Shown: positions 39,228-50,066, counted from the stretch's first letter. The stretch: DNA of 64,000 nucleotides from Pseudomonas anuradhapurensis (GCF_014269225.2 NZ_CP077097.1:4847001-4911000); one strand, 5' to 3'. Notes: generated from the letters alone by a model not told the origin. Program-made: numbers and translations.

Positions 39228-42200
39228 GGGCCTGGCTCCAGTGGGCGATGCTCTGCAGCAGGACCGATTCCTGATACGGCTTGCCAAGGTATTCATTGAC
39301 GCCGATGGCCATGGCTCGGTCGCGGTGCTTCTGCCCGGTGCGCGAGGTGATCATGATGATCGGCAGGTCTTTCAGCCGCTCGTCGCGGCGGATGCGCGTG
39401 GCCACCTCGAAACCATCCATGCGCGGCATCTCGATATCCAGCAGCAGCACATCCGGGCGGTGCTCTTCCAGCAGGGCCATGGCATCGACCCCGTCCTTGG
39501 CCGTCAGCACGCTCATGCCGTGGCGCTCGAGCAGGCGGCTGGTGACCTTGCGCACGGTTACCGAGTCGTCCACCACCATCACCAGCAAGGCCCGCCGCGG
39601 TGCCGGCCCGAATACCTGGCGCTGGGCCGCACCACCACCCGGCAGGCGCGCCAGGCGCCGCTGCTGGCCACGCAACTGGCCCAACAAGTCGAGAATCAGC
39701 ACCACACGGCCATCGCCCAGCAATGTCGCCCCCGACAAACCGGCAACCGCAGCAAACTGCGGCCCCAGGCTCTTCACCACGATTTCGCGGCTGGGCGACA
39801 GGGCGTCAGCCTGAATCGCGAACGATTGTTCCTGGGAATGCACCAGCAGCACCGGCAGCGGCACACTTTGCCCCAGCAAGGCCGGGCGCGGCATGCCTTG
39901 CAGCAGTTCGCCCAGATAACGCAACTCGTATTCATGGCCGGCGTACACATAGCGTGGCACGTCCAGTTGGTAGCATGCCGCCAGTTCAGCGGGCGGCACG
40001 CGGACGATGCCCTCGATGGTGTTCAGCGGGATGGCGTACTGCTCTTCACCCAGATGCACCATCAGCGCACGGTTGACCGACACGGTGAACGGCAGGCGAA
40101 TCAGGAAGCGCGCGCCCTTGCCTGGGGCCGACTCGATGCTCATCGAGCCGCCCAGTTGCTTGACCTCTTCGTGGACCACGTCCATGCCCAGGCCGCGCCC
40201 GGAAATCTGGGTGATCTTCTCGGCAGTGGAAAAGCCTGGCCGAAGGATGAACTGGAGGATTTCGTGATCGCTCAAATGTGCCTGCGGGTCCAGCAGGCCG
40301 CGCTTGATGGCCTTGCGTCGCACCGCTTCCAGCGGCACGCCGGCACCGTCGTCGGTCATTTCGATGACGATGTCGGCGCCTTCGTGCAGTAGATTCAGGT
40401 GAATGGTGCCCTGCTCCGGCTTGCCAGCGGCCAGGCGCATTTCCCGGCTTTCCAGGCCGTGGTCGACGGCATTGCGCAGCATGTGCTCCAGCGGTGCCAC
40501 CATGCGTTCGAGCACGCTGCGGTCCAGCTCGCCCTCGGCATTGCCGACCACCAGCTCGACCTGCTTGCCCAACTCGCTGGCCACCTGCCGCACCACGCGC
40601 TGCAAGCGCGGCACCAGGCGCTCGAAGGGGACCATCAGGGTAGCCGTAAGGCCTTCCTGCAACTGGCTGTTCACCCGCGCCTGCTGTTGCAGCAGGCTAT
40701 GGGCCTCCTGGGCACGCTGGGCCAGGGTTTCCTTGAGGTCGAGCAGGTCCGAGGCAGACTCGAACAGGGCCCGCGACAGCTGCTGCAGCTGCGAATGACG
40801 GTCCATCTCCAGGGGGTCGAAGTCGTCATAGGCATCGCCTTCGAACTGCTGGCGGCTGGAAATCCGCCCCTGGGTCTCGATGTCCAGGCGCAGCAACTGG
40901 TCGCGCATGCGCTCGAGGGTGGTTTCCATCTCGTTGAGGGTGAACTGGGCATCGTTGACCTGCTGCTCGATGCGCCCACGGATGATCGAGTGTTCACCGG
41001 CCAGGTTGCCCAGTTCGTCGAGCAGCTCGGCATCGACCTTGACCATGTCGCCTGGCGCCCGCTCCGGTACCGCCGCTGGCGCCTCGCTGGCAGCGGCACC
41101 GACCGGCCCCTGGCCCGCAGCACTGTCGGTCAGCGCCGCGCTGCTGAAGTTGCGGATGTAGTCGATCAGCGCCGTGGCGGCATGCAGCGGCTGGCCCAGG
41201 CGCACGGCATCGAGCATGTGCGCCAGGCGGTCATGGCAGTTCTGCAACAGGGCGAACAGCGGCGCACTCGGCGGCAGGCGCCCCGCGGCCAACAGCTCGT
41301 AGAGAAACTCCAGCTCATGGGCCAGGTCGCCGATTGGCGCGATCTCGACCATGCGCGCCACACCTTTGAGGGTGTGCAGGTCGCGCAGGAGGTTGTCCAC
41401 CTCGACGCTGCTACGCGGGTCGGCCTGCCAGCGGGCCAACGCCGCAGCAGCGCTCTCGACGATGTCCGAGCTTTCTTCAAGGAACACTTCCAGCAGCTCT
41501 GCGCCAGGGCTTTCCGGCTCTTCGACCAGCAACTCCGCCGCAGCCGGCGGCACAGGCTTGTGCGCCAGCCCCAGACCCAGGGTAGCGCCCAGGTCCATGT
41601 CCGGGTGCAGCGGCGTGACCGTGTCGATGCCAACCAGGCCAGTGGCCTCCGGCGCCAGGGCCTGGTCCAGCAGATTACGCAGGCTGTCGAGCAGCTCGGC
41701 GCGGGGTGCAATGTCCTGCCCGGCGGCCACCTCGTCAAGCATGTCCAGCAGGGCTTCATGGGCCCGCTGGGCCTGGGCGAAGAAGCGCGCATCGGCGGGC
41801 AGGCTGCCCTCCTCCACGGCACCGTACAGGTCGAGCAGGGCCTCGCACACATCGTCCATTTGCCGCAGGTCGGCCAGGTGTGCCGCGTGGCCCAAGGTGG
41901 TGAGCTGGTCGAGCAGGGTGTCCAACGGGTCGCGCTGGCCGGGCTGCTGACGCCAGCGCGACAGCAACGATTCGGCATCCAGCAGGGTATCCATGGCCTG
42001 GGCCAGGAAACTGGCCACCCGCTGCGGGTCACGCTTGCTGCGCCGCGCATGCTGCGGGTCGTCATGCAAGCTGGCCAGGCGTTCGTCCACCACCTGGCCG
42101 ACCTGCTCGATCAGCTCGGCGGCGCCGGGGATGGCTGCCAGCGGCGTGCTGTCGAGTTGCGCCAGGCCCAGGTGAAACAGCGAGCGTGCGGCTTCCAGCC

Positions 42201-44172
42201 ATTCGATCTCGGCCATTTGCAGCGGCAGCTGGTGGCCCTTGTATTCACGCGCCAGACGGTCGAAGGCAGTCGCCAGTTCGGCCACCGGCATCACTCCGGC
42301 CATGGCGGCGCTGCCTTTGAGCGTGTGCAACGCACGCTGCAGGCCATCGCTGACCGGCGTGTCGTGGTCGCCGGCATCGCGCAGGAAAGCATCCAGGCTG
42401 GCCAGGTGGCCCTGCGCCTCGCTGCGGAAGATGTCCAGCAATTGCGGGTCGAGGCCGCCCAGGTCCGCTGCCAACGGCGCAGCGTTTTCGGCCAGGGCAT
42501 GCAGGTGCCCGGCCAGTTGCTCGATTTCGCTCAGTTGCGGCAACTGGCCGGCGGCAAAATCGGCCAGCAGGTCGGGCAGGTGGACGAACACCCGTTGCAA
42601 GGCCACCACGCCTTCCGGGCTGAGCACGCTGCGGCCCTCGAGCACCCGGTTGAGCAGATGCTCGGCGCCCCAGGCCAGCTCGGCCACCGCCTCGGCATGG
42701 ACCATGCGGCCACTGCCCTTGAGCGTATGCAGCGCACGGCGCATTTCCTTCAATGCCTCGTGCTGCTGGTTGTCGGCCCGCCAGCGCAGCCAGTGGCGCT
42801 CGATTTCCGGCAACAGTTCACCGGCTTCGTCGAGAAACACCTCGCGCAGCTCATCGTCGATGCCATCGGCGCTACCATCGTGGCTTGCAGTGGCATCGAC
42901 CTGGGTGCACTGCACGCCCAGCGTCGACAGGCTGGCGCGGGCCATGTCGATGAACGGCTGGGCATCCGCCAACGGGTCGGCCACTCGCCACTGCAGGTAG
43001 CATTCGGCTGCGCTCAAGGCCTCGGCCAGGTGCGTCAGCTCATCGGCTGGCGGCTCTACCTCCAGGTGCTGCAGCCAGCGCTGTACATAACTGGCGCAGC
43101 CTTCGAACAGCTCGGCCACGGTCGGCAGCATCAACATCGCCAGCGCCCCGCGAACCTGCTGCAACAGCCCCGGCAAAGGTTGCAGGCGTTGCCGCGGCCA
43201 ACCGGACTCCAGGCAATCGCCGATCAGGTCCTTGGCCTGTTGCAGCACGTTCAGTGCCTCGTTCAACACCAGTTGGCGGATCTCGGCGAGGTCCGAGCCC
43301 GGCAGGCCGCCCTGGCCGTTTTCCTCCAGCGGGCCGACCATGCCGTTAAGCGTAGCCTCGACGTACAGCAGCGCCCCCGCCACGTCCATCAACACCGCGT
43401 CATCCACTGCTCGCTCGCCCTGGGCCAAAGCCTGCAGCGCCAGCACCTGGTCGATAATCACCCGACGCGGCTGCTGGAAACCCAGCACCGCCAAGGTGTC
43501 GGCCACGTGGCGCAGGGGGGCCAGCAGGGCATCCAGCTGCTCGCTGTGCTGGCGGTCGCCACGCACGAACTGGTCCAGGCGCTCCTTGATGCGCATCAGG
43601 TCGTCACACAGCGCGGTCACCACCGAGCGCAGGGCATCGCGGCCCGGTCCGGCTTGCATCTGCTCACGCCAGTTACCCAGCGACAGGTCGAGGTTGGCCA
43701 GGTCGTCGGCGCCGGCAAAGCGCTGAGTGGCGCCGCTGATCAGGCTGGCCTGCGCCAACGGTTCCTCGCCACGGCACGCGCGCAGCTGATTGAGCAGCGG
43801 CAGCATGACCAGTGGCAAGTCGTGGCGGGCACCGCGCAGGCGTTCCAGGTACGACGGCAGTTGCTCCAGACCACGAAACAAAGCGCCCAGGCAATCACCC
43901 CGGGGGCTGACCTGGCCTTCGGCCAAGGCCTTGGCGAACAATTCCAGTTCCTCGGCCAGGCGGGTGGCACCGCGCAGTTCGAGCATGCGCAGGCAACCGT
44001 GCACCTGGTGCAGGTTGTCGACCACGAAGGCCAGCATCGACAGGTCACCCGGTTCACCGGCAAAGCGCTCCAGCGCCTGGCGCGCCTGGGCCAGGCAGTC
44101 GAGGATGGCGGCCTTGGTCCAGGCCAGCGCCACGGTATCGTGGCGTTCGGGGCTTATTGCAGCTACGGCCAT
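39220..44172 (-). CDS. chpA: Hybrid histidine kinase ChpA with multiple Hpt domains
   Basis: 1,650-residue CheA-type kinase of the Pil-Chp system. Three canonical Hpt domains have phospho-histidines at H482, H616 and H933 (each LHTLKG). An N-terminal region contains Hpt-like segments in which the motif is broken (NLHQVHGCLRM). The CheA dimerisation, ATPase (NAVDHGLE, GRGLGMDVV) and CheW-like domains follow, and a C-terminal receiver has phosphoacceptor D1579 (LLLDIEMPRMDG). It is shorter than P. aeruginosa ChpA (about 2,470 residues), with fewer transfer domains. The ATG at 44172 has GAGGA 6 bases upstream; an ATG at 44178 abuts that site. Confidence 0.93.
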   Translation of the reverse strand: MAVAAISPERHDTVALAWTKAAILDCLAQARQALERFAGEPGDLSMLAFVVDNLHQVHGCLRMLELRGATRLAEELELFAKALAEGQVSPRGDCLGALFRGLEQLPSYLERLRGARHDLPLVMLPLLNQLRACRGEEPLAQASLISGATQRFAGADDLANLDLSLGNWREQMQAGPGRDALRSVVTALCDDLMRIKERLDQFVRGDRQHSEQLDALLAPLRHVADTLAVLGFQQPRRVIIDQVLALQALAQGERAVDDAVLMDVAGALLYVEATLNGMVGPLEENGQGGLPGSDLAEIRQLVLNEALNVLQQAKDLIGDCLESGWPRQRLQPLPGLLQQVRGALAMLMLPTVAELFEGCASYVQRWLQHLEVEPPADELTHLAEALSAAECYLQWRVADPLADAQPFIDMARASLSTLGVQCTQVDATASHDGSADGIDDELREVFLDEAGELLPEIERHWLRWRADNQQHEALKEMRRALHTLKGSGRMVHAEAVAELAWGAEHLLNRVLEGRSVLSPEGVVALQRVFVHLPDLLADFAAGQLPQLSEIEQLAGHLHALAENAAPLAADLGGLDPQLLDIFRSEAQGHLASLDAFLRDAGDHDTPVSDGLQRALHTLKGSAAMAGVMPVAELATAFDRLAREYKGHQLPLQMAEIEWLEAARSLFHLGLAQLDSTPLAAIPGAAELIEQVGQVVDERLASLHDDPQHARRSKRDPQRVASFLAQAMDTLLDAESLLSRWRQQPGQRDPLDTLLDQLTTLGHAAHLADLRQMDDVCEALLDLYGAVEEGSLPADARFFAQAQRAHEALLDMLDEVAAGQDIAPRAELLDSLRNLLDQALAPEATGLVGIDTVTPLHPDMDLGATLGLGLAHKPVPPAAAELLVEEPESPGAELLEVFLEESSDIVESAAAALARWQADPRSSVEVDNLLRDLHTLKGVARMVEIAPIGDLAHELEFLYELLAAGRLPPSAPLFALLQNCHDRLAHMLDAVRLGQPLHAATALIDYIRNFSSAALTDSAAGQGPVGAAASEAPAAVPERAPGDMVKVDAELLDELGNLAGEHSIIRGRIEQQVNDAQFTLNEMETTLERMRDQLLRLDIETQGRISSRQQFEGDAYDDFDPLEMDRHSQLQQLSRALFESASDLLDLKETLAQRAQEAHSLLQQQARVNSQLQEGLTATLMVPFERLVPRLQRVVRQVASELGKQVELVVGNAEGELDRSVLERMVAPLEHMLRNAVDHGLESREMRLAAGKPEQGTIHLNLLHEGADIVIEMTDDGAGVPLEAVRRKAIKRGLLDPQAHLSDHEILQFILRPGFSTAEKITQISGRGLGMDVVHEEVKQLGGSMSIESAPGKGARFLIRLPFTVSVNRALMVHLGEEQYAIPLNTIEGIVRVPPAELAACYQLDVPRYVYAGHEYELRYLGELLQGMPRPALLGQSVPLPVLLVHSQEQSFAIQADALSPSREIVVKSLGPQFAAVAGLSGATLLGDGRVVLILDLLGQLRGQQRRLARLPGGGAAQRQVFGPAPRRALLVMVVDDSVTVRKVTSRLLERHGMSVLTAKDGVDAMALLEEHRPDVLLLDIEMPRMDGFEVATRIRRDERLKDLPIIMITSRTGQKHRDRAMAIGVNEYLGKPYQESVLLQSIAHWSQAHA

Positions 44173-44181
44173 TGGCATTCC

Positions 44182-46266
44182 TCAGCGCGGCGCTTCACTA
44201 GGGCTCGTCATGGGCTCTGCAGGTGGCGGCAGGGTGAACCCGGACACCGAACGACGCATCTCGCTGGCCATGCGAGCCAGGTGGCGGATACTGTCGGCAG
44301 TGGCGCTGGAGCCGGCGGAGGTTTGTGCGGTGATCTGCTGGATCACCGCCATGGTGTGGGAAATCTGCCCGGCCGACGAAGTCTGCAACTGGGCAGCGTC
44401 GGAAATACTGTGGATAAGGTCGGCGAGGTTCTGCGAAACCCCTTCGATCTCGGCCAGGGCAACGCCCGCATCCTGGGCCAGGCGCGCACCGCGTACCACT
44501 TCGGCGGTGGTCTGTTCCATGGAGATCACCGCCTCGTTGGTGTCGGCCTGGATAGTGCGTACCAGCGCCTCGATCTGTCGGGTGGCCGAAGATGAACGTT
44601 CCGCCAGGCGCTGCACTTCATCGGCGACCACGGCAAAACCCCGCCCGGCCTCACCGGCCAGCGAGGCCTGGATCGCCGCGTTGAGGGCAAGAATGTTGGT
44701 CTGGTCGGCAATGTCGTCGATCAGGCTGACGATATCGCCGATTTCCTGGGAGGACTCGCCCAGGCGCTTGATCCGCTTGGCGGTGTCCTGGATCTGCTCG
44801 CGAATGTTGTCCATGCCATTGATGGTGTTGTGCACCACCTCGTTGCCCTTGTTGGCGATCGCCACCGAGCGCTCGGCCACCTTCGCCGACTCGTAGGCGT
44901 GGGCCGAAACCCGATCGATCGACTCGACCATGTCGCCGACTGCCTCGGACGCCTCGCTGATCTGCTCGGCCTGGTGTTCCGAGGCCTTGGCCAGCTGGCG
45001 AGCAGTGTTCTGCGTGTCCTGTACGGCGGCGGCGACCTGCAACGCACTGTGGTTGATGGTAGCGACCAGGTCGCGCAGCTGGTCGACCGAATAATTGATC
45101 GAATCGGCGATGGCGCCGGTAAAGTCTTCGGTTACCGACACAGTCACGGTCAGGTCGCCGTCGGCCAGTTCTTCGATTTCATCGAGCAGGCGCATGATCG
45201 CCTGCTGGTTGCGTTCGTTCTTCTCCGCCGTCTCGCGCAGCTGGCGGTTGGTGGTGCGCACCATGACCAGGCCGATGAGGATGATCGAGGCCAGCGCCAG
45301 CAAGCCGAGGATGTAGCCGCCAACGGTGTCGAGGGTACGCCCGCCGGCCAGGTTCTCGAAGCCGTTGGCCAGGTGCGAGGCCTCGTCGAGCAGGGTTTGC
45401 GACAGGCTGAACAGGTTGCCTGCGGCTTCACGTACCCGGAACAGCTCGGGCGAGGTTTCCAGGATCTCGTCCACGGAGCCGGCGACGAACTGGAACAGTT
45501 CGGCGATTTCGGCCAGGCGCGTGCGGGCGTCGGCATCCTCGACGCGGGTCACCTGGATTGCCGCGTTACCGTTGAGCATGCCCTCCAGCACCTGGCCAAA
45601 GCGCCCGGCATCGCGACCAAAGGCGTCGGCCGCCTGGGCTGCGCTGTCGTCGCCGGCCAGCACGGTGTTGACCGAGCCGAGGATGCGTTCGGCCAGCAGC
45701 AGTTGGCGCTGGGCCACCGCCACCTGGCTGGCCGGGGCCCCGCTCTGCAGCAGGATCTCCACCACCTTTTCGTATTCCACCTGCAACTGCGGCACGGTCT
45801 CGGCCAGGGTCGCCGCCACCTGGTGCAGCGACAGCACGGTCTGTTCGCTGGCCAGGATGGTGTCGGTGTTCCTGCGCAGGTTTTCCCAGTCACGGCGTAC
45901 CGCTTCCATCTCGTCACGCACCGCCGGTGGTGCCGGTGGCAGGCCGGTGGACTTGTCACCTTCGCGCAGGTAACCCCAGCGCCGTTCGAAATCGTTGCGC
46001 GAGTCCGACAGCAGCTTGAACGCCAGCGCCTTGCCGGTGGCGGCTTCGGTCGCATTCTTGGCGATACGTTGCGACAGCACGCGCAATTCGCCGGCATGGC
46101 CGATGTACTGCTTGTCGTAGTTGGACTGGGTGTTGAGGTAGGCGAAGTTGGCGAACAGCAGGATGATCGACAGGATCAGGATCAGGAACAGTACGGTGAT
46201 CTGCGCAATGCTGCGGGTACGTGGGGTCACGGTGGTCGCGGTGACGGGAGGGGCAGGCTTGTTCAC
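44182..46266 (-). CDS. pilJ: Methyl-accepting chemotaxis receptor PilJ
   Basis: 694-residue chemoreceptor of the Pil-Chp pathway. An N-terminal membrane segment ([22 protein letters not shown]) and a second one near residue 325 ([16 protein letters not shown]) bracket a periplasmic domain with two PilJ-type repeats. The cytoplasmic part ends in the receptor signalling tip ([20 protein letters not shown]). It lies between pilI and chpA, with an 11-base gap after pilI. Confidence 0.93.
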   Translation of the reverse strand: MNKPAPPVTATTVTPRTRSIAQITVLFLILILSIILLFANFAYLNTQSNYDKQYIGHAGELRVLSQRIAKNATEAATGKALAFKLLSDSRNDFERRWGYLREGDKSTGLPPAPPAVRDEMEAVRRDWENLRRNTDTILASEQTVLSLHQVAATLAETVPQLQVEYEKVVEILLQSGAPASQVAVAQRQLLLAERILGSVNTVLAGDDSAAQAADAFGRDAGRFGQVLEGMLNGNAAIQVTRVEDADARTRLAEIAELFQFVAGSVDEILETSPELFRVREAAGNLFSLSQTLLDEASHLANGFENLAGGRTLDTVGGYILGLLALASIILIGLVMVRTTNRQLRETAEKNERNQQAIMRLLDEIEELADGDLTVTVSVTEDFTGAIADSINYSVDQLRDLVATINHSALQVAAAVQDTQNTARQLAKASEHQAEQISEASEAVGDMVESIDRVSAHAYESAKVAERSVAIANKGNEVVHNTINGMDNIREQIQDTAKRIKRLGESSQEIGDIVSLIDDIADQTNILALNAAIQASLAGEAGRGFAVVADEVQRLAERSSSATRQIEALVRTIQADTNEAVISMEQTTAEVVRGARLAQDAGVALAEIEGVSQNLADLIHSISDAAQLQTSSAGQISHTMAVIQQITAQTSAGSSATADSIRHLARMASEMRRSVSGFTLPPPAEPMTSPSEAPR

Positions 46267-46277
46267 GTTCGCAGGTC

Positions 46278-46832
46278 CTATAACGCCACATCGAGAAAGC
46301 CCGGCGCCTGAGCCAGGGCGAAGGGGCTGAAGATCGCCCAGTTGCGTTCACGCGGGAAGTGCCCCTGCACGAAGGGCGCAGCGGCGTGGATCAGCGGTTG
46401 CGGTGGCGACAACTGCAGGCTGTCCAGGGCAAAGTGCTGCAGGCCCAGGACTTCGTCCACCAGCAGGCCGACGAACAGGTCATCGTGGTCCAGCACCAGC
46501 ACCCGCCGCTGCTTGCCCGGGGCGGCCTGGCCCAGGCCAAAGAAGCTGCTCAGGTCCATCACCGGCAGCAGCCGACCACGCAGGTTGGCCACCCCGCACA
46601 CCCACGGTTGCACGCCGGGTACACGGCTACTGCGCGGTTCGCGCAGCACCTCGGCGACCTCGCCCATCGGCGCCACGAACCACTGGCCGGCAATACGGAA
46701 GCCGATGCCGCTCCACTGTTGCAGGCGCTGGTCCTGCGGCGGCTGGTCGGCGACCAGCAGGCGGCAGCGCCGGTCGATGTCCAGCAACAACTCGAAGGCG
46801 GTCAGCGACGCGCCCTGCGGGCGGGTGGTCAA
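46278..46832 (-). CDS. pilI: CheW-like coupling protein PilI
   Basis: 184-residue CheW-domain protein linking receptor PilJ to kinase ChpA. The segment [22 protein letters not shown] and the later [21 protein letters not shown] are typical. Its ATG overlaps the pilH stop by 4 bases, showing translational coupling. Confidence 0.9.
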   Translation of the reverse strand: MTTRPQGASLTAFELLLDIDRRCRLLVADQPPQDQRLQQWSGIGFRIAGQWFVAPMGEVAEVLREPRSSRVPGVQPWVCGVANLRGRLLPVMDLSSFFGLGQAAPGKQRRVLVLDHDDLFVGLLVDEVLGLQHFALDSLQLSPPQPLIHAAAPFVQGHFPRERNWAIFSPFALAQAPGFLDVAL

Positions 46833-47194
46833 GCCCCCAGCACCTCTTTGAGCTTGGCGATCAAGGCGTCCTCCTCCACCGGTTTGGTGAGGAAGTCACG
46901 GGCGCCCTGGCGCGTAGCCCAGACCCGGTCGGTTTCCTGGTCCTTGGTGGTAACCACGATCACCGGGATGGCGCTGGTTTCCGGGTCCTTGCTGAGCTGC
47001 CGGGTAGCCTGGAAGCCGTTCATGCCGGGCATGACGATGTCCATCAGCACCGCGTCTGGCTTGTCCTGCCGGGCCAGGGCCACGCCATCGGCACCGTTGT
47101 TGGCCTTGAGCACCTGGAAGCCGTGCTTTTCCAGCCATCCGGTCAATCGGTACATCTCTGTCGGCGAGTCGTCGACAATCAGAACTCGGGCCAT
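46829..47194 (-). CDS. pilH: Response regulator PilH
   Basis: 121-residue single-domain receiver. The phosphoacceptor lies in AVLMDIVMPGMNGFQ, with the acidic pair VDDSPTEM near the start and the conserved lysine in LTKPVE. In P. aeruginosa PilH opposes PilG in controlling twitching and cAMP. Encoded directly before pilI with an overlap. Confidence 0.92.
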   Translation of the reverse strand: MARVLIVDDSPTEMYRLTGWLEKHGFQVLKANNGADGVALARQDKPDAVLMDIVMPGMNGFQATRQLSKDPETSAIPVIVVTTKDQETDRVWATRQGARDFLTKPVEEDALIAKLKEVLGA

Positions 47195-47241
47195 GCTGTT
47201 TCCCCATCAGGAAAGAAAGACCGTGCCATGGCGGGGCGCAG

Positions 47242-47643
47242 TCAGGGTGCGTGTTGTTGAGCTGCGGCGAAACCGGGCACGTGGGCACGGATCGCATCGA
47301 GCAATTCTTCCTTGCTGAACGGCTTGGTCAGGAACTGGTCGGACCCGACCACCCGGCCGCGGGCCTTGTCGAACAGGCCGTCACGCGACGACAGCAGGAT
47401 GACCGGGGTGTCCTTGAAGGCACTGTTGTGCTTTATCACCGCACAGGTCTGGTAGCCGTCCAGGCGCGGCATCAGCACATCGACGAAGATGATGCTGGGC
47501 TGGTGGTCGACGATCTTGGCCAGGGCATCGAAGCCATCGCTGGCGGTGATCACCTCGCAGCCCGCTTCGCCGAGCAACATCTGTGCGGTGCGGCGGATCG
47601 TGCGCGAATCGTCGATCACCATCACCTTCAGGGGTTGTTCCAT
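47242..47643 (-). CDS. pilG: Response regulator PilG
   Basis: 133-residue single-domain receiver (IIFVDVLMPRLDGYQT; LTKPFSKEEL) and first gene of the Pil-Chp operon. In P. aeruginosa it signals pilus extension through the adenylate cyclase CyaB; that downstream link is not visible here. It has a slightly longer C terminus than PilH and precedes it by 47 bases. Divergent from gshB. Confidence 0.9.
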   Translation of the reverse strand: MEQPLKVMVIDDSRTIRRTAQMLLGEAGCEVITASDGFDALAKIVDHQPSIIFVDVLMPRLDGYQTCAVIKHNSAFKDTPVILLSSRDGLFDKARGRVVGSDQFLTKPFSKEELLDAIRAHVPGFAAAQQHAP

Positions 47644-47680
47644 CTGTTGGGCTACCGTCGCTGATAATGCGGAAATCGTA

Positions 47681-47783
47681 GGGCCGCTGCGCGCCCCTAT
47701 CGCGACGCAAGGCCGCTCCTACAAGGGAGCGCGATCTCCTGTAGGAGCGGCCTTGCGTCGCGATAGGGTTGCGCAGCAGCCCC
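47681..47783. repeat. REP-type inverted pair in the pilG-gshB divergent region
   Basis: GGGCCGCTGC...CGCGACGCAAGGCCGCTCCTACA and its complement (ending GCAGCAGCCCC) form a long hairpin inside the 297-base region between two divergent genes. Promoters of pilG and gshB must lie on either side or within. The ends of the unit read CGCGACGCAAGG rather than CGCGACACAAGG. Confidence 0.85.
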
Positions 47784-47940
47784 AAAGGCCTGTTGCACAG
47801 CGCTATGACTGGCATTTTTAGCACACTCCGGGTGCCCGTTCCATCTACCACGCCCCTTGACCAGCGGCGTTCACGGCGCCACCCTGAGCCACTTTACTTT
47901 CGATCTACCGCGGCCACGCGCCGCCAAGAGGAACCACCCC

Positions 47941-48894
47941 ATGAGCGTTCGCCTCGGCATTGTCATGGACCCCATCGCGTCCATCTCCTACAAGAAGGAC
48001 AGCTCGCTGGCCATGCTGCTGGCCGCCCAGGCACGCGGCTGGAGCCTGTTCTACATGGAGCAGCGCGACCTGTACCTGGGTGCCGGCCAGGCCCGCGCGC
48101 AAATGCGCCCGCTGAAGGTGTTCGCCGACCCGGCCCGCTGGTTCGAGCTGGGCGAGGAGCAGGACAGCGCACTGGCCGAGCTGGACGTGGTGCTGATGCG
48201 CAAGGACCCGCCCTTCGACATGGAGTTCGTCTACAGCACCTACCTGCTGGAACAGGCCGAGCGCGAGGGTGTGCTGGTGGTCAACCGCCCGCAGAGCCTG
48301 CGCGACTGCAATGAGAAGCTGTTCGCCACGCAGTTCCCGCAATGCATGGCGCCGACCCTGGTCAGCCGCCGCGTCGACATCTTGCGCGAATTCGCCGATA
48401 GCCGTGGCGACGTGATCCTCAAGCCGCTGGACGGCATGGGCGGAGCCTCGGTGTTCCGCCACCGCAAGGAGGACCCCAACCTGTCGGTCATCCTCGAAAC
48501 GCTGACCCAGCACGGCAACCAGCAGATCATGGCCCAGGAATACCTGCCGCAAATCAAGGATGGCGACAAGCGCATCCTGATGATCGACGGCGAGCCAGTC
48601 GACTACTGCCTGGCGCGCATCCCGGCCAGCGGCGAGACCCGTGGCAACCTGGCGGCCGGTGGCCGTGGCGAGGCGCGCCCATTGACCGAGCGCGACCGCT
48701 GGATTGCCGCCCAGGTCGGCCCTGCCCTGCGCGAAAAGGGCCTGCTGTTCGTCGGCCTGGATGTGATCGGCGACTACCTCACCGAAATCAACGTCACCAG
48801 CCCCACCTGCATCCGCGAGATCGACGCGGCCTACAACACCGACATTGGTGGCAAGCTGATGGATGCCATTGATCGCAAGCTCAAGGCGCGCTGA
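47941..48894 (+). CDS. gshB: Glutathione synthetase
   Basis: ATP-grasp enzyme that adds glycine to gamma-glutamylcysteine. 317 residues. Family segments are GIVMDPIASISYKKDSS at the start, VLKPLDGMGGASVFR-type ATP-grasp motif and GLDVIGDYLTEINVTSPTC at the end. The frame is open upstream, but ATG 47941 gives the family start. It is divergent from the pil operon, as in other pseudomonads. Confidence 0.95.
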   Translation: MSVRLGIVMDPIASISYKKDSSLAMLLAAQARGWSLFYMEQRDLYLGAGQARAQMRPLKVFADPARWFELGEEQDSALAELDVVLMRKDPPFDMEFVYSTYLLEQAEREGVLVVNRPQSLRDCNEKLFATQFPQCMAPTLVSRRVDILREFADSRGDVILKPLDGMGGASVFRHRKEDPNLSVILETLTQHGNQQIMAQEYLPQIKDGDKRILMIDGEPVDYCLARIPASGETRGNLAAGGRGEARPLTERDRWIAAQVGPALREKGLLFVGLDVIGDYLTEINVTSPTCIREIDAAYNTDIGGKLMDAIDRKLKAR

Positions 48895-48985
48895 CCGCCG
48901 ACGCGGAGCAAATGCGCGGAGTGGGGTATGATGCCGGTCCTTTTCGACTGAGCTGCTGCCCCGCCCTGCGGTTGCTGGATACCTG

Positions 48986-49891
48986 ATGACGCTGCCTGCC
49001 GACATCCCCGCCGACCTGCTGCCACCGCGCGTTCGCCCGGTGGATCGGCTTGGCTTTACCCTGTTCCTGGCTGCCCTGGTGCACCTGGCGCTGATCCTTG
49101 GCGTGGGTTTCACCGTGGTCAAGCCGGCGGAAATCCGCCAGACCATGGACATCACCCTGGCCTCGTTCAAGAGCGAGAAGCGGCCGGAAAAGGCCGATTT
49201 CCAGGCCCAGGACAACCAGCAGGGTAGCGGCACCCTGGACAAGAAGGCGGTACCCACCACCACCGAGGTGGCGCCGTTCCAGGACAGCAAGATCAACAAG
49301 GTCACCCCGCCGCCTGCGGCCAAGCCCGAAGTGGCGCCCCCGCCGGTGCCGGAAAAATCCGCTGTGGCGACCAAGGCGCCGAAAGCGCAGAAGGTCGAGC
49401 CCAAGCCCAAGGAAAGCAAGCCGCAACCAAAACCTGCGGCCGCCACGCCGGAGTTCGACAGTTCGCAGCTGTCGAGCCAGATCGCCAGCCTCGAAGCCGA
49501 GCTGTCCAACGAACAGCAGATGTATGCCAAGCGCCCGCGCATCCATCGCCTGAATGCCGCATCGACCATGCGCGACAAGGGCGCCTGGTACAAGGAAGAG
49601 TGGCGCAAGAAGGTCGAGCGGGTGGGCAACCTCAACTACCCCGAGGAGGCGCGGCGGCAGCAGATCTACGGCAACCTGCGGATGATGGTGTCGATCAACC
49701 GCGATGGCTCATTGTACGAGGTGCTGGTGCTGGAGTCGTCCGGGCAGCCGGTGCTCGACCAGGCGGCCCAGCGCATCGTGCGGCTGGCGGCGCCGTTCGC
49801 GCCGTTTACTGGCGACCTGGCCGAGTTCGACCGGCTGGAAATCATCCGCACTTGGCGCTTTGCCCGCGGGGACCGTTTGTCCAGTAACTGA
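48986..49891 (+). CDS. tonB: TonB-like energy transducer
   Basis: 301-residue protein with a single N-terminal membrane anchor (FTLFLAALVHLALILGVGFTVV), a Pro/Lys-rich periplasmic spacer (APPPVPEKSAV..KVEPKPKESKP) and a C-terminal TonB domain (VNYPEEARRQQIYGNLRMMVSINRDG). TonB proteins pass energy from ExbBD to outer-membrane receptors. In P. aeruginosa the syntenic protein (TonB3) is needed for twitching motility. No exbB or exbD genes lie nearby. Confidence 0.87.
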   Translation: MTLPADIPADLLPPRVRPVDRLGFTLFLAALVHLALILGVGFTVVKPAEIRQTMDITLASFKSEKRPEKADFQAQDNQQGSGTLDKKAVPTTTEVAPFQDSKINKVTPPPAAKPEVAPPPVPEKSAVATKAPKAQKVEPKPKESKPQPKPAAATPEFDSSQLSSQIASLEAELSNEQQMYAKRPRIHRLNAASTMRDKGAWYKEEWRKKVERVGNLNYPEEARRQQIYGNLRMMVSINRDGSLYEVLVLESSGQPVLDQAAQRIVRLAAPFAPFTGDLAEFDRLEIIRTWRFARGDRLSSN

Positions 49892-50066
49892 GCATTGTCG
49901 CTGGACACGGGAACGGGTTGGTACGGATATCGAGCGCCGCCCGCGCGGTGCATCGCGAGCAGGCGGCGTCAGGCCTGACAGACGCCAAGCCCCTAACGCC
50001 CGAACCAAAACGACGACACAAATCCGCACCTTGTCAGCCTCGCCACCTGGCGCCACACTATCCTCC

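Noticed and set aside
40399..44595. A 1,398-codon open frame on the plus strand opposite chpA
   Set aside because: It is antisense to a clear CheA-family gene with intact motifs. Long antisense frames are expected in GC-rich DNA with strong third-position GC bias, and the translation has no recognisable domain.
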